In this document: piece by piece, positions 24,801-33,250 of the stretch
Position numbering within the stretch: position 1 is the first letter of the stretch
Layout of the letters: each line of letters begins with the position of its first letter
Assembly (NCBI GenBank): GCA_002426755.1
Contig: DINI01000024.1
Coordinates: 18,757 to 55,126 of the forward strand
From: Flavobacteriaceae bacterium UBA5544
GTDB lineage: Bacteria; Bacteroidota; Bacteroidia; Flavobacteriales; Flavobacteriaceae
Direction of reading: 5' to 3'
Length of the DNA stretch: 36,370 bases
Notes under the pieces: generated by a model
Told to the model about the DNA's origin: nothing
Databases searched by the model: none
Seen by the model: the letters and a program-made list of their open reading frames with translations, nothing else
Program-made: the position numbers and the translations under genes

Positions 24801-24864
24801 CATAAATTGTTAATAAGTACTCTTAAATATAGCCCTCATAATTCCTAATTTAAAACTGAATTTT

Positions 24865-24872
24865 TAACTTTG
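24865..24872 (+). promoter_or_regulatory. -7 promoter element, dnaX
   Basis: TAACTTTG matches TAnnTTTG, 17 bp before ATG 24890. Divergent to the rnpB promoter about 65 bp away. Confidence 0.55.
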
Positions 24873-24889
24873 TTACTTCAAGATTTTCA

Positions 24890-26614
24890 ATGGAACATTT
24901 CGTCGTATCAGCCCGTAAATACAGACCACAGACCTTTAAGGATGTTGTAGGCCAACAGGCTATTACCAATACGTTACTGAATGCCATTGAGCACAATCAT
25001 TTGGCCCAAGCCTTGTTGTTTACAGGACCTCGCGGTGTTGGTAAAACGACTTGCGCGCGTATCCTTGCCAAGATGATTAATAGTGACGGTACGGAAACTG
25101 AAGATGAAGATTTCGCTTTTAATATTTTTGAGTTGGATGCGGCTTCCAATAATTCTGTGGATGACATCAGAAACTTAACGGACCAAGTTCGGATTCCACC
25201 ACAAGTTGGGAAATATAAAGTGTATATCATTGACGAGGTGCACATGTTGTCCCAAGCGGCTTTCAATGCGTTTTTGAAAACCCTTGAAGAACCACCAAAA
25301 CATTGCATTTTCATATTAGCGACCACCGAAAAACATAAAATCATTCCAACGATTTTATCACGTTGTCAAATTTTTGATTTTAAAAGAATCACGGTTAAGG
25401 ATGCTAAAAATTATCTAAAGTACATCGCTGAAGAACAAGGAATTGATGCAGAAGATGATGCCCTACATATCATTGCCCAAAAGGCAGATGGTGCGATGCG
25501 TGATGCCTTGTCCATTTTTGATAGGGTCGTGAGTTTTTCGGGTAAGAATTTAACACGTCAGGCGGTTACAGAAAACCTGAACGTTCTTGACTACGAAACC
25601 TATTTTACAAGTACCGACTTAATTTTAGAGAATAAAATTCCTGAATTGCTGGTTCAGTTTAACGACACACTTGCCAAAGGATTTGATGGCCATCATTATA
25701 TTGCCGGCTTGGCATCGCACTTTAGGGATTTGATGGTTTGCCAAAATGAACAAACCCTGGAGCTTTTGGAAGTAGGTGATGAAACAAAAACCAAATATTT
25801 GGAACAATCTAGAAAAGCCTCCTATGACTTTTTGCTAAAAGGAATAGAACTGGCAAACGATTGTGACCTCAAATATAAAAGCAGCAAAAATCAACGCTTG
25901 CTAGTTGAACTTACTTTAATGCAGCTTGCCTCTATCACTTTTGATGGAGAAAAAAAAAATAGCAATTACTACATAATTCCTGCATCCTATTTTAGGGCAA
26001 AAGGTATCAAACCCATTGCGGTGACAATTCCTAAAAATGAGGAGTCCGTTTTACCAAGCCAACCAAAAATTGATGATTCAAAAAAAGAAGCCCCTCAAAA
26101 GGTTGAAGAATTTGTTCAAGAACCCATTCCTGTCATTGATTTAAAAAGTGATACGCATCGTACTTCAGGCCTATCCTTAAAAAGCATTAAGGCAAAAAAG
26201 GAGCATCAAATCAGGCAAATGGAAGTCGTGATTGACCCCAATGACCTTCCCAAAGAACCGGTAACAGAAGAAGAACTCGTGAAAGCTTGGAAAGATTACG
26301 CCAAAGCCATGGATAGGAAAGGTGAAAAAATCATGATGTCGATATTGGAAATGGATACTCCGAAATTGAAAGACACCTCGATTCAATTGGAATTCCCCAA
26401 CGAAACCCTCAAAATTGAACTGGAACGGGCACAATTTCCATTGATGGAATTCCTTCGAAAGACTTTAAAAAATTATGACTTATCTTTGGAAATCACTGTC
26501 AACGAAGAAATTGAAAAACAATATGCATTCACGCCAATTGAAAAATATCAAAAGTTGAAAGAGAAAAACCCAAATATCGAATTATTGAAAAAAACGTTTG
26601 GGTTGGATATTTAA
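24890..26614 (+). CDS. dnaX: DNA polymerase III subunit gamma/tau
   Basis: 574 residues. Clamp-loader AAA+ domain with Walker A GPRGVGKT (46-53), DEVH (115-118) and SRC arginine finger (157-159), followed by helical domains to about residue 340 and a Lys/Glu-rich linker to a tau-like C-terminal domain (EELVKAWKDYAKAMDRKGEK onwards). The subunit loads the sliding clamp and links polymerase cores to the helicase. The zinc-binding Cys cluster found in most DnaX proteins between Walker A and FELDAAS is replaced by a short acidic, Cys-free loop (residues about 63-78), which I recall as usual in flavobacteria. No frameshift signal for a gamma form was found. Confidence 0.95.
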   Translation: MEHFVVSARKYRPQTFKDVVGQQAITNTLLNAIEHNHLAQALLFTGPRGVGKTTCARILAKMINSDGTETEDEDFAFNIFELDAASNNSVDDIRNLTDQVRIPPQVGKYKVYIIDEVHMLSQAAFNAFLKTLEEPPKHCIFILATTEKHKIIPTILSRCQIFDFKRITVKDAKNYLKYIAEEQGIDAEDDALHIIAQKADGAMRDALSIFDRVVSFSGKNLTRQAVTENLNVLDYETYFTSTDLILENKIPELLVQFNDTLAKGFDGHHYIAGLASHFRDLMVCQNEQTLELLEVGDETKTKYLEQSRKASYDFLLKGIELANDCDLKYKSSKNQRLLVELTLMQLASITFDGEKKNSNYYIIPASYFRAKGIKPIAVTIPKNEESVLPSQPKIDDSKKEAPQKVEEFVQEPIPVIDLKSDTHRTSGLSLKSIKAKKEHQIRQMEVVIDPNDLPKEPVTEEELVKAWKDYAKAMDRKGEKIMMSILEMDTPKLKDTSIQLEFPNETLKIELERAQFPLMEFLRKTLKNYDLSLEITVNEEIEKQYAFTPIEKYQKLKEKNPNIELLKKTFGLDI

Positions 26615-26671
26615 AATCGAATAAAGATAAGAAAATCAAGAGTCAAGACTTTTGAACACACTAAATTGAAC

Positions 26672-27232
26672 ATGAAAAACATTTTATTAGTATTGATTAT
26701 TGTTAGTATTGGTTTTGTGAGTTGTGACGGTCGCAAGAGCAAAAGCGTTTCTTTGAAAGAGTCTATAAAAGAATTTAAGGAAAGGCAATCTGAAGTTGAA
26801 ATCATCAACTATTATCCGGATGAATATGTTGAAGTGGTGACAGACACAATCATTTCAAATAATGTGAAGGTTCATATTAAAAATTATTCTCTTTCCAACG
26901 AGAGCGTACTTATGTCTGTGAATGAGCATTCAACTTCTAAAAATCAAAAACAGCATCGCGTTTTTGAGTCTGACATTGTGGTCTCTACGCCAACAAAAGA
27001 AATTTTTAATGCACATATTTCTGCAGAACAGTTCAAATCCATCAATACGGATGCCTTCTGGAGCAATGCGACGCTTCAGCATGTTTGGGTTAATCAAGAA
27101 TTGTCAACATCAAACGACATCAAATTAGATATGTCATTCATAAATCCGAAAGAGAATACCTATAAATTATATCGAATGTCTATTGATGAGAATGGACAAC
27201 AGCAAATCGATTTTGTAGAAGAACGCACCTAA
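26672..27232 (+). CDS. Hypothetical lipoprotein
   Basis: 186 residues from ATG 26672 (MKNILLVLIIVSIGF), chosen because it opens a lipoprotein signal peptide with lipobox FVSC (Cys18); a TTG two codons earlier is possible. After the Cys comes a Lys-rich linker (RKSKSVSLKESIKEF) and a beta-rich domain (VKVHIKNYSLSNESVLMS). No recognised domain. The post-Cys residues DGRK do not give a strong surface-export signal, so a periplasm-facing location is more likely. It lies between dnaX and miaE, 1 bp before miaE, and shares their transcript. Confidence 0.75.
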   Translation: MKNILLVLIIVSIGFVSCDGRKSKSVSLKESIKEFKERQSEVEIINYYPDEYVEVVTDTIISNNVKVHIKNYSLSNESVLMSVNEHSTSKNQKQHRVFESDIVVSTPTKEIFNAHISAEQFKSINTDAFWSNATLQHVWVNQELSTSNDIKLDMSFINPKENTYKLYRMSIDENGQQQIDFVEERT

Positions 27233-27233
27233 T

Positions 27234-27815
27234 ATGCTCGGACTCAAACTTCCTACCGACCCACGTTGGGTAAACATTGTTGAAAAGAATATCGAAGATA
27301 TTTTAACTGACCATGCATATTGCGAACAAAAAGCAGCAAGCACGGCGATTTCTTTAATCGTCAGTTTTCCTGAATACACTGATTTGGTCCAAGAGATGAT
27401 TGCCTTGGTAAAAGAAGAAATCAGTCATTTTAAAATGGTACACGACCGAATCCTCGACAAGGGTTGGACTTTGGGACGTGATAGAAAAGATGATTATGTC
27501 ATTCAATTGGTAACGTTTTTCCCGAAAGGTGGCAGCCGAACCACACAGTTGGTGCATCGTTTGTTATACGCAGCTTTGATTGAAGCCAGAAGTTGTGAAC
27601 GTTTTCGATTGCTCTCTGAACAGCTAAAAGACAAAGAATTGGCAGAGTTCTACAGAAAATTGATGGTCAGTGAAGCCAACCATTATACCATGTTCTTGGG
27701 TTTTGCCAGACAATATGGAAACCGAAAAGAAGTGGACGAAAAATGGCAGCAATTACTTGATTTTGAAGCAAACATCATGAAAAATTTGAGTAAGAGCGAA
27801 ACGATTCACGGATAA
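27234..27815 (+). CDS. miaE: tRNA-(ms2io6A)-hydroxylase
   Basis: 193 residues of the MiaE diiron family. Metal ligands visible: E31, E62 and H65 (EEISH), E117 (IEARS), E147 and H150 (SEANH), in the ferritin-like four-helix arrangement. MiaE hydroxylates the isopentenyl group of ms2i6A at position 37 of tRNAs that read codons starting with U, using O2. miaA and miaB must be elsewhere. It starts 1 bp after the lipoprotein gene and ends the dnaX transcript, convergent with the DUF1801 gene 1 bp away. Confidence 0.93.
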   Translation: MLGLKLPTDPRWVNIVEKNIEDILTDHAYCEQKAASTAISLIVSFPEYTDLVQEMIALVKEEISHFKMVHDRILDKGWTLGRDRKDDYVIQLVTFFPKGGSRTTQLVHRLLYAALIEARSCERFRLLSEQLKDKELAEFYRKLMVSEANHYTMFLGFARQYGNRKEVDEKWQQLLDFEANIMKNLSKSETIHG

Positions 27816-27816
27816 T

Positions 27817-28161
27817 TTAGTTCTTACTGTTTTCTTTCACCCTAAACGCAACAATCCGTTTAATTAAATCAATTGGGAGTGGTTCATTCAAAGGAAACTG
27901 TACAGACCCTTTGCCCTGTTTGTACTTTGACAATTCCTCTGCAAAAGCCTCATGTCCTGTGGGAGTAGCATAAAAACCGATATGATTTTTGTAAGCAGCA
28001 AAATATACCAATGGTTTTTTATTTAGCTTAAAAGCTGGCATTCCGTAGCTCATACTTTCTTGCGAATCAGGAGCTTCAGTTTTAATGATTTGGTAGATAT
28101 CCCTTAACTTTTCTTGTGTTGCTTCAGGAAATGTGTCTATGTAATTTTCAATTTCTTTCAT
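27817..28161 (-). CDS. DUF1801 (YdhG-like) protein
   Basis: 114 residues matching DUF1801: IENYIDTFPEATQEKLRDIYQII, then ESMSYGMPAFKLNKKPLVYFAAYKNHIGFYATP split over two motifs (SYGMPAF and KNHIGFY), ending FPLNEPLPIDLIKRIV. Some relatives are annotated as iron chaperones on the frataxin-like fold; activity is not shown for most. Small, soluble, monocistronic. Its stop is 1 bp from the miaE stop with no visible terminator between them. Confidence 0.85.
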   Translation of the reverse strand: MKEIENYIDTFPEATQEKLRDIYQIIKTEAPDSQESMSYGMPAFKLNKKPLVYFAAYKNHIGFYATPTGHEAFAEELSKYKQGKGSVQFPLNEPLPIDLIKRIVAFRVKENSKN

Positions 28162-28190
28162 TGAATTTGAATGAGATTAAAGAAAATAAA

Positions 28191-28218
28191 AAAGCTTCAA
28201 CCAAACGATTGAAGCTTT
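28191..28218 (-). terminator. Rho-independent terminator
   Basis: AAAGCTTCAA (28191-28200), loop CCAAACGA, TTGAAGCTTT (28209-28218). On the minus strand followed by a T-run. It ends the outer-membrane barrel gene at 28239 and lies just before the DUF1801 gene. Confidence 0.9.
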
Positions 28219-28238
28219 AAAAATACTATTTTTTCTGA

Positions 28239-28769
28239 TTATATCTTTATCCCAAATCCTATTTGGATATTGTTATTTTTGGCTTCGATTCCATCAAAAT
28301 CTTCATCAAGTATGTTTGTAATTCCGTAAGAAAAACGTGCATCGATAAATAATTCATCAGTTATCATATATTCTACACCACCAATTCCTGAAAACGTAAA
28401 TGTAGAAAATGCGTCTTGGTTTTTCCAAGTTTTTACGCTTGCCATTGGTCCTGCTCCAACTGTGAATTTGTCTCCAAGATGAAAACGTAGCATGATTGGC
28501 ATTTGTATGTAATCGGCATTTAATTCATCGGCCTTAGCGCCTTCTGCAGAATATTGAAGTTCTACTTGAAGCGAAAGAGATTCCGAAAAACCATAATCAA
28601 CAAATCCACCAAAAACAAAACCATTACGGTGAAGGTTTTGGAAATCGGCATCAGGTGTAAAATCTAAATTGGAAATGTTGACTCCGCCTCTGACACCATA
28701 TTTAGTTTCTTGAGAAAAAGTTAAAGTAGAGAGACTTACAAATAATAATAGGGTAAAAATTGTTTTCAT
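28239..28769 (-). CDS. Outer-membrane beta-barrel protein (PorT-like)
   Basis: 176 residues from ATG 28769 (MKTIFTLLLFVSLSTLTFSQ), chosen because it starts a type I signal peptide with cleavage near TFSQ. The mature chain shows repeated amphipathic strands: KYGVRGGVNISNL, NGFVFGGFVDYGFSESLSLQVELQYSAEG, MPIMLRFHLGDKFTVGAGP, ending IQIGFGIKI. This is the outer_membrane_beta-barrel (PorT/OprF-like 8-strand) pattern. Pore or structural role, no substrate known. Monocistronic. Confidence 0.85.
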   Translation of the reverse strand: MKTIFTLLLFVSLSTLTFSQETKYGVRGGVNISNLDFTPDADFQNLHRNGFVFGGFVDYGFSESLSLQVELQYSAEGAKADELNADYIQMPIMLRFHLGDKFTVGAGPMASVKTWKNQDAFSTFTFSGIGGVEYMITDELFIDARFSYGITNILDEDFDGIEAKNNNIQIGFGIKI

Positions 28770-28864
28770 AAAAAGATGATTTGAGACTGTGAATATATAT
28801 TGAAAAGAAGCAAAGTCCAATAAATATTAGTCATGTAACTTAAAAAATAAGACAAAATACCTAT

Positions 28865-29773
28865 TCAAGGCATTTTTACGCTCGAAACAGTTTCAAAATA
28901 AACACTTTTAATAATACCATCCGACAATCCAATCTTTGGGACATAAATATCTTTGGCGCCACTCCATTTCATCGCTGAAAGATAAATTCTGGTGGCAGGA
29001 ATGATAACGTCTGCCCTGTCCTGATTGAGATCTAATTGTGTAATACGCTCTTCGTAAGAATAAGTTTGGAGCATATTGTAAAAGGATGTCAAATAAAAAT
29101 AAGTCAAAGGTTTGCCAACAGCTTTACCCGAAATCTTGAAAATCTTGTTGATGTTTCCACCCGAACCAATTAAATCTACCTTTTCATAGTCTCTGGTATT
29201 GGATTTAATCCATTGCTCTAGATCAAACCAAGCTTCTTTTTGGACGATGTCATTTAACAGACGTACGGTACCAATTTTAAACGATCTTGAAGCAACTGTT
29301 TTGCCCTGGTGAATAACTGAAAATTCTGTACTTCCACCTCCAACATCCACATATAGGTATGTTTTGCTTTCATCAATATATTGGTTCAAATCTGTGGCCG
29401 CTATAATGGCTGCTTCCTCTTCCCCGTCAATAATATCTATTTTGATCTTGCATTGTTTGGCAATATGTTTGGCAACATCAAAACCATTATCTGCCTCACG
29501 CATTGCTGAAGTCGCGCAGGCTTTGTAAACAGTTACTTTGTGAGCTTGCATCAGCAGTCTGAAAGCATTCATTGTGTCGATCAAACGTATTTCATTTTCG
29601 TTGGAAATTTGTTGATTGAGAAATACATCTGCTCCCAAACGAATGGGAACACGTACCAAGGAGCTCTTTTTGAACAATGCCGGTTTTCCCTTTTGCTCAA
29701 TGATATTTGAAATAAGTAAACGCACAGCATTTGACCCAATATCAATAGCCGCGTACTTTTTGATGATCAACAT
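28865..29773 (-). CDS. ppx: Ppx/GppA family exopolyphosphatase
   Basis: 302 residues, the short two-domain form of the ASKHA-fold Ppx/GppA family. Phosphate-binding motifs AAIDIGSNAVRLLI (8-21), YVDVGGGSTEF and GSGGNINKI, with the conserved ATSAMREADN and DGEEEA acidic sites. It removes terminal phosphates from polyphosphate (or pppGpp for GppA; the two cannot be told apart here). It starts 1 bp after the ppk1 stop, so synthesis and breakdown of polyphosphate are coupled in one operon. Lacks the extra C-terminal domains of E. coli Ppx. Confidence 0.92.
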   Translation of the reverse strand: MLIIKKYAAIDIGSNAVRLLISNIIEQKGKPALFKKSSLVRVPIRLGADVFLNQQISNENEIRLIDTMNAFRLLMQAHKVTVYKACATSAMREADNGFDVAKHIAKQCKIKIDIIDGEEEAAIIAATDLNQYIDESKTYLYVDVGGGSTEFSVIHQGKTVASRSFKIGTVRLLNDIVQKEAWFDLEQWIKSNTRDYEKVDLIGSGGNINKIFKISGKAVGKPLTYFYLTSFYNMLQTYSYEERITQLDLNQDRADVIIPATRIYLSAMKWSGAKDIYVPKIGLSDGIIKSVYFETVSSVKMP

Positions 29774-29774
29774 A

Positions 29775-31829
29775 TTAACTCTGTAATTTTTTTAAAAAAT
29801 AATCGTATGTATCGAATTGTGAGTGCACTCTAGGCATATCATTTCGTCTGTAAGCATTACTTTGTGTTCCATCCAAAATTCGGGCTTTTACATTATCATT
29901 CCAACAAATTTCAAAAATATCCATTAATTCCTGTTTGATGTCTTCATCGTAGATTGGACACGTCACTTCCACCCTGTTTTCAATATTACGAGTCATCCAG
30001 TCTGCTGACGAAATGAAAACTTTTGGATTATTATCATTGCAAAATACCAGCATTCGTGTATGCTCCAGAAACTTATCTATAATACTGATGATCTCAATAT
30101 TTTCACTCATTCCGGGAACACCAGGCACCAAACAGCAAATACCCCTTATAATCATTTGAATTTTTACACCCGCCCTACTTGCCTCATACAATTTATCAAT
30201 CATCATATAACTCGAAATACTATTCAACTTTATCTTGATGTATGAAGGTTTACCTTTTTTGGCGTTTTGGATTTCTGTGTCAATTAACTTAAAAATTCTC
30301 GTTTTTGTATAATGAGGAGATGTTATAATGTGTTTATATCTAAATATTTTATAATTGGTCTCAAAGAAATTGAAAACTTTATTGACTTCTTTGAGTATTT
30401 TTTGATCCGCGGTAAACAGTGTGAAATCTGTGTAAAGCTTTGCTGTAGATTCATTGAAATTACCAGTACTTAAAAATCCGTAACGCTTAAACTCCATTTC
30501 TTCCTCACGTTCAATAATACACATTTTGCTATGCACTTTTAGACCTCTTACGCCAAAAAGCAGATTGATGCCCTCTGAAACCATTTGCTCTGCATAATCG
30601 ATATTGGCCTGCTCATCAAAACGTGCCTGCAATTCTATCGCGACAGTAACTTTCTTGCCATTTTTCGCTGCATTAATAAGCGAACTGGCAACATGGGAAA
30701 TCTGTGCCAAACGATAAATCGTGATTTTTATAGTTTTTACTTGTGGGTCTAAAGCTGCTTCGCGCAAAAATTTGACGATATATGAAAAGGTATGAAAAGG
30801 CGTATATAAGAGAAAATCCTTTTGTGCTATTGTAGAAAAGATACTGCGCTCGAGGCTCAATCCTTTTACCGGCAATGGGCTAATTTTTTCATACAATAAA
30901 TCCGTTCGTCCGAGACTTGGGAAATCCATGTAGTCACGGCGATTATGGTAACGACCTCCTGGAATGACGCTGTCATTGGACTCTATGCCCATTTTGGTCA
31001 TAAAATAGTGTAAGGTATCCTCATCGATGGTTTTGTCGTACACAAAGCGAATTGGTTCACCGATTTGGCGATGCTTAACACTATCTGAAATTTTTTCTAT
31101 AAAACTCTTACTCAAATCACTGTCAAAGTCCAGCTCACCATCGCGGGTGATCTTTATCATATGAGCCGAAATATCCTGAAACTCAAAAATGCTAAAAATG
31201 TCATGCAAACAATAACGCAATAAATCATCCAACATAATGATGTAGTTATTGTTCTCTTTTTTAGGAAGTACCACGAATCGATCCATCGTTCTAGGTATTT
31301 CAATTAGTGCATACTGACATTTATCGTTAGAAAGACGCATCCTACATGCCAAATATGCAGCACTATCTTTTAACATTGGTAAATCCACTTGTTCACTCAA
31401 AACAATTGTTACAAGCGCTGGGCTTACATATTGAATAAAATAATTTTTTATAAAAGCATGTTGAGATTCATCAATTTGATCTTCTTTTATGATGTAAATA
31501 TCTTTTTCTTCTAATTTATGGTGTATCTTGCTTAAGATATCAAGGCTTTCGCTTTGTTGCTTGATAACAATTTGTGTGATTATTTCAAGCAACTCGCTGG
31601 CGGCATATCCTCCCAACTCACTTCTTCCCGCTTTCCCTGCCTCATCAATCCGCTTTACTGTAGCATATCTGACCTTAAAAAATTCATCAAGATTGTTAGA
31701 AAATATCCCTAAAAAACGAAGCCGTTCAATCAAAGGAACACTCTCATCTTCGGCCTCTTGTAACACTCTTGCATTGAACTGTAACCAGCTAATTTCTCTG
31801 TTGATATAGCTGTTTTTGTCTTTTACCAT
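29775..31829 (-). CDS. ppk1: Polyphosphate kinase 1
   Basis: 684 residues, full length. N-terminal YINREISWLQFN (8-19), and the PLD-like kinase core with H433 (GLKVHSKM) and H590 (FLEHTRM), corresponding to E. coli His435 and His592, R373 (IYRLAQ) and R562 (IIRGICCLVPGVPG). All catalytic residues are present. It polymerises the gamma-phosphate of ATP into polyphosphate reversibly, at the membrane or in granules. First gene of the ppk1-ppx operon. A TATATTTG promoter lies 22 bp upstream. Confidence 0.96.
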   Translation of the reverse strand: MVKDKNSYINREISWLQFNARVLQEAEDESVPLIERLRFLGIFSNNLDEFFKVRYATVKRIDEAGKAGRSELGGYAASELLEIITQIVIKQQSESLDILSKIHHKLEEKDIYIIKEDQIDESQHAFIKNYFIQYVSPALVTIVLSEQVDLPMLKDSAAYLACRMRLSNDKCQYALIEIPRTMDRFVVLPKKENNNYIIMLDDLLRYCLHDIFSIFEFQDISAHMIKITRDGELDFDSDLSKSFIEKISDSVKHRQIGEPIRFVYDKTIDEDTLHYFMTKMGIESNDSVIPGGRYHNRRDYMDFPSLGRTDLLYEKISPLPVKGLSLERSIFSTIAQKDFLLYTPFHTFSYIVKFLREAALDPQVKTIKITIYRLAQISHVASSLINAAKNGKKVTVAIELQARFDEQANIDYAEQMVSEGINLLFGVRGLKVHSKMCIIEREEEMEFKRYGFLSTGNFNESTAKLYTDFTLFTADQKILKEVNKVFNFFETNYKIFRYKHIITSPHYTKTRIFKLIDTEIQNAKKGKPSYIKIKLNSISSYMMIDKLYEASRAGVKIQMIIRGICCLVPGVPGMSENIEIISIIDKFLEHTRMLVFCNDNNPKVFISSADWMTRNIENRVEVTCPIYDEDIKQELMDIFEICWNDNVKARILDGTQSNAYRRNDMPRVHSQFDTYDYFLKKLQS

Positions 31830-31850
31830 TAATTGTTAAAATTTATATTA

Positions 31851-31858
31851 CAAATATA
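31851..31858 (-). promoter_or_regulatory. -7 promoter element, ppk1-ppx
   Basis: Minus-strand TATATTTG matches TAnnTTTG and lies 21 bp before ATG 31829, giving a leader of about 15 nt. No -33 TTG and no Pho box seen. Confidence 0.55.
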
Positions 31859-31929
31859 TTGTATTTAAGTGGACTGAAAAGTCAGAATTTTTACATTCTT
31901 TGATGAAATATTAATTCTACAAATTCATA

Positions 31930-32418
31930 TTAATCTTTTAAATTCTTTGGGAAAAGTGTCATGTTAGTATGCCCCTTGTCGATGTTTAGCCATCTATCTG
32001 TATCAAATTGAAGCATAACCAACCCACAAGTTGGGACGTTATCTATAATTTTATCACCATAGCGATTAGAAATTGCCGTAAAAGCATTATTGTGTCCAAA
32101 AATTAAAACGCATTCGTACGAATCGTCCAAACTGTATATAAAATCAGCTACTTTTCTTCCTCCAAAATCATATAGTTCTTCTGTGACTTTTAATAATTCC
32201 GAAGAAAAGTCAAGAACTTCCATGAAGATTTTACAAGTCGTTAATGCTCGTTTTGCTGGGCTAGAAAATATGCCATCAGGAAGAATGTTATACTTTAACA
32301 ATTCATTTGACAGTAAATTCGCATCATCAAAACCACGAGCACTTAAAGGTCTGTTTATATCAGTAATATCGTGGTCCCAAGACGATTTGGCATGTCTAAT
32401 TAAGATGAGTGTTTTCAT
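31930..32418 (-). CDS. sixA: SixA-like phosphohistidine phosphatase
   Basis: 162 residues of the histidine phosphatase (RHG) superfamily. RHG motif IRHAKSSW with R8 and catalytic H9, conserved R at SPAKRAL (Arg57), and the second histidine H109 in IFGHNNAF. SixA removes phosphate from the histidine phosphotransfer domain of hybrid kinases such as ArcB in E. coli; the partner here is unknown. A relation to the GAF kinase at 6893 is not implied. Separated from ppk1 by 100 bp containing the ppk1 promoter, so whether they share a transcript is open. Confidence 0.88.
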   Translation of the reverse strand: MKTLILIRHAKSSWDHDITDINRPLSARGFDDANLLSNELLKYNILPDGIFSSPAKRALTTCKIFMEVLDFSSELLKVTEELYDFGGRKVADFIYSLDDSYECVLIFGHNNAFTAISNRYGDKIIDNVPTCGLVMLQFDTDRWLNIDKGHTNMTLFPKNLKD

Positions 32419-32763
32419 TTATTTTTCGATTAAACGCAAAAAAATTCGATAAAGTGTTGCATATATCCGTTTTAACGATTATTTTCGTCGCTTCAACATT
32501 TATTTTTGTTTTGCAATTAAGTAATGAGTTGATTTGCTGTATTAAATTAATGTAAATGACCCCAAATCAAAAACATATTAATATATCCATTTTACCTGCA
32601 TTGATTTTCAATGCCCTTCCCTCACTATTATTGAATTTTGTATTTACTCATGTTTTATTTTTTGGTTCAAGATACCGACATGTGAAGTTACACCTATTTA
32701 ATAATTAAATCAAATTTATAAAATATCGCTTTGCGAAAAATATAGTTTTTTAAACAAAAAAAT
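32419..32763. other. Divergent intergenic region
   Basis: 345 bp, very AT-rich, between the divergent sixA and small secreted protein genes. It must contain both promoters but no exact TAnnTTTG match was found. TATCGCTTTG near 32726 has two extra bases between TA and TTTG and is a weak candidate for the plus strand. No gene or RNA recognised. Confidence 0.5.
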
Positions 32764-33213
32764 ATGAAAACAGTTGCAACAATAATACTAGTGTGTTTTG
32801 GTGTCTTGGTTTGTCAAGGACAGAACCAATTAAAGCTATCCATTAAGAAAGGTAGTGACGCTCCAAATTATGAAACCGAGCATATGTATCTGCTGGAATT
32901 ATCAAATTCTAGCTCTGTGGCTTCAAGCGTTAACATTTCTACAAAAAACAAAGAATGCTCAAATGTTAAGAAAGCTGATCAAACAGAATTCCAGCAAGTA
33001 CTCTTGGAAAAAAACCAAAAAAGTAGAATTCAACAAATAGTTGTCCAACCTGGCAAGACTGTGGAATTCTACGTTAAATTATCACGACCAAATAACGCAA
33101 AATTGAATACATGGAATTGCACTGAAATTGTTGCAGTATCGAATGAAGGTAGATATTTAAGTAATGCCGTATCTATTGAATCATTAATTCCAAATCCTAA
33201 CAATAATAATTAG
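32764..33213 (+). CDS. Small secreted protein beside adhesin
   Basis: 149 residues with a type I signal peptide (MKTVATIILVCFGVLVCQGQ, cleavage near residue 19). The mature part is a beta-sandwich-like chain with strands LKLSIKKG, HMYLLELSNSS and KTVEFYVKLSRP and two Cys (KEC and WNC) that could form a disulfide. It ends in an Asn/Pro-rich tail (PNPNNNN). No family recognised. It is 37 bp upstream of the giant adhesin gene on the same strand, so a role in folding, export or anchoring of that protein is plausible but inferred only from position. Confidence 0.65.
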   Translation: MKTVATIILVCFGVLVCQGQNQLKLSIKKGSDAPNYETEHMYLLELSNSSSVASSVNISTKNKECSNVKKADQTEFQQVLLEKNQKSRIQQIVVQPGKTVEFYVKLSRPNNAKLNTWNCTEIVAVSNEGRYLSNAVSIESLIPNPNNNN

Positions 33214-33250
33214 TCCATCTAATTACCTCACAAACTAAATATAAGGGCGT

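Noticed and set aside
24437..24813. Two plus-strand ORFs (85 and 73 aa) opposite the rnpB region
   Set aside because: They lie within the RNase P RNA sequence, have no family-like features and the RNA blocks explain the conservation.
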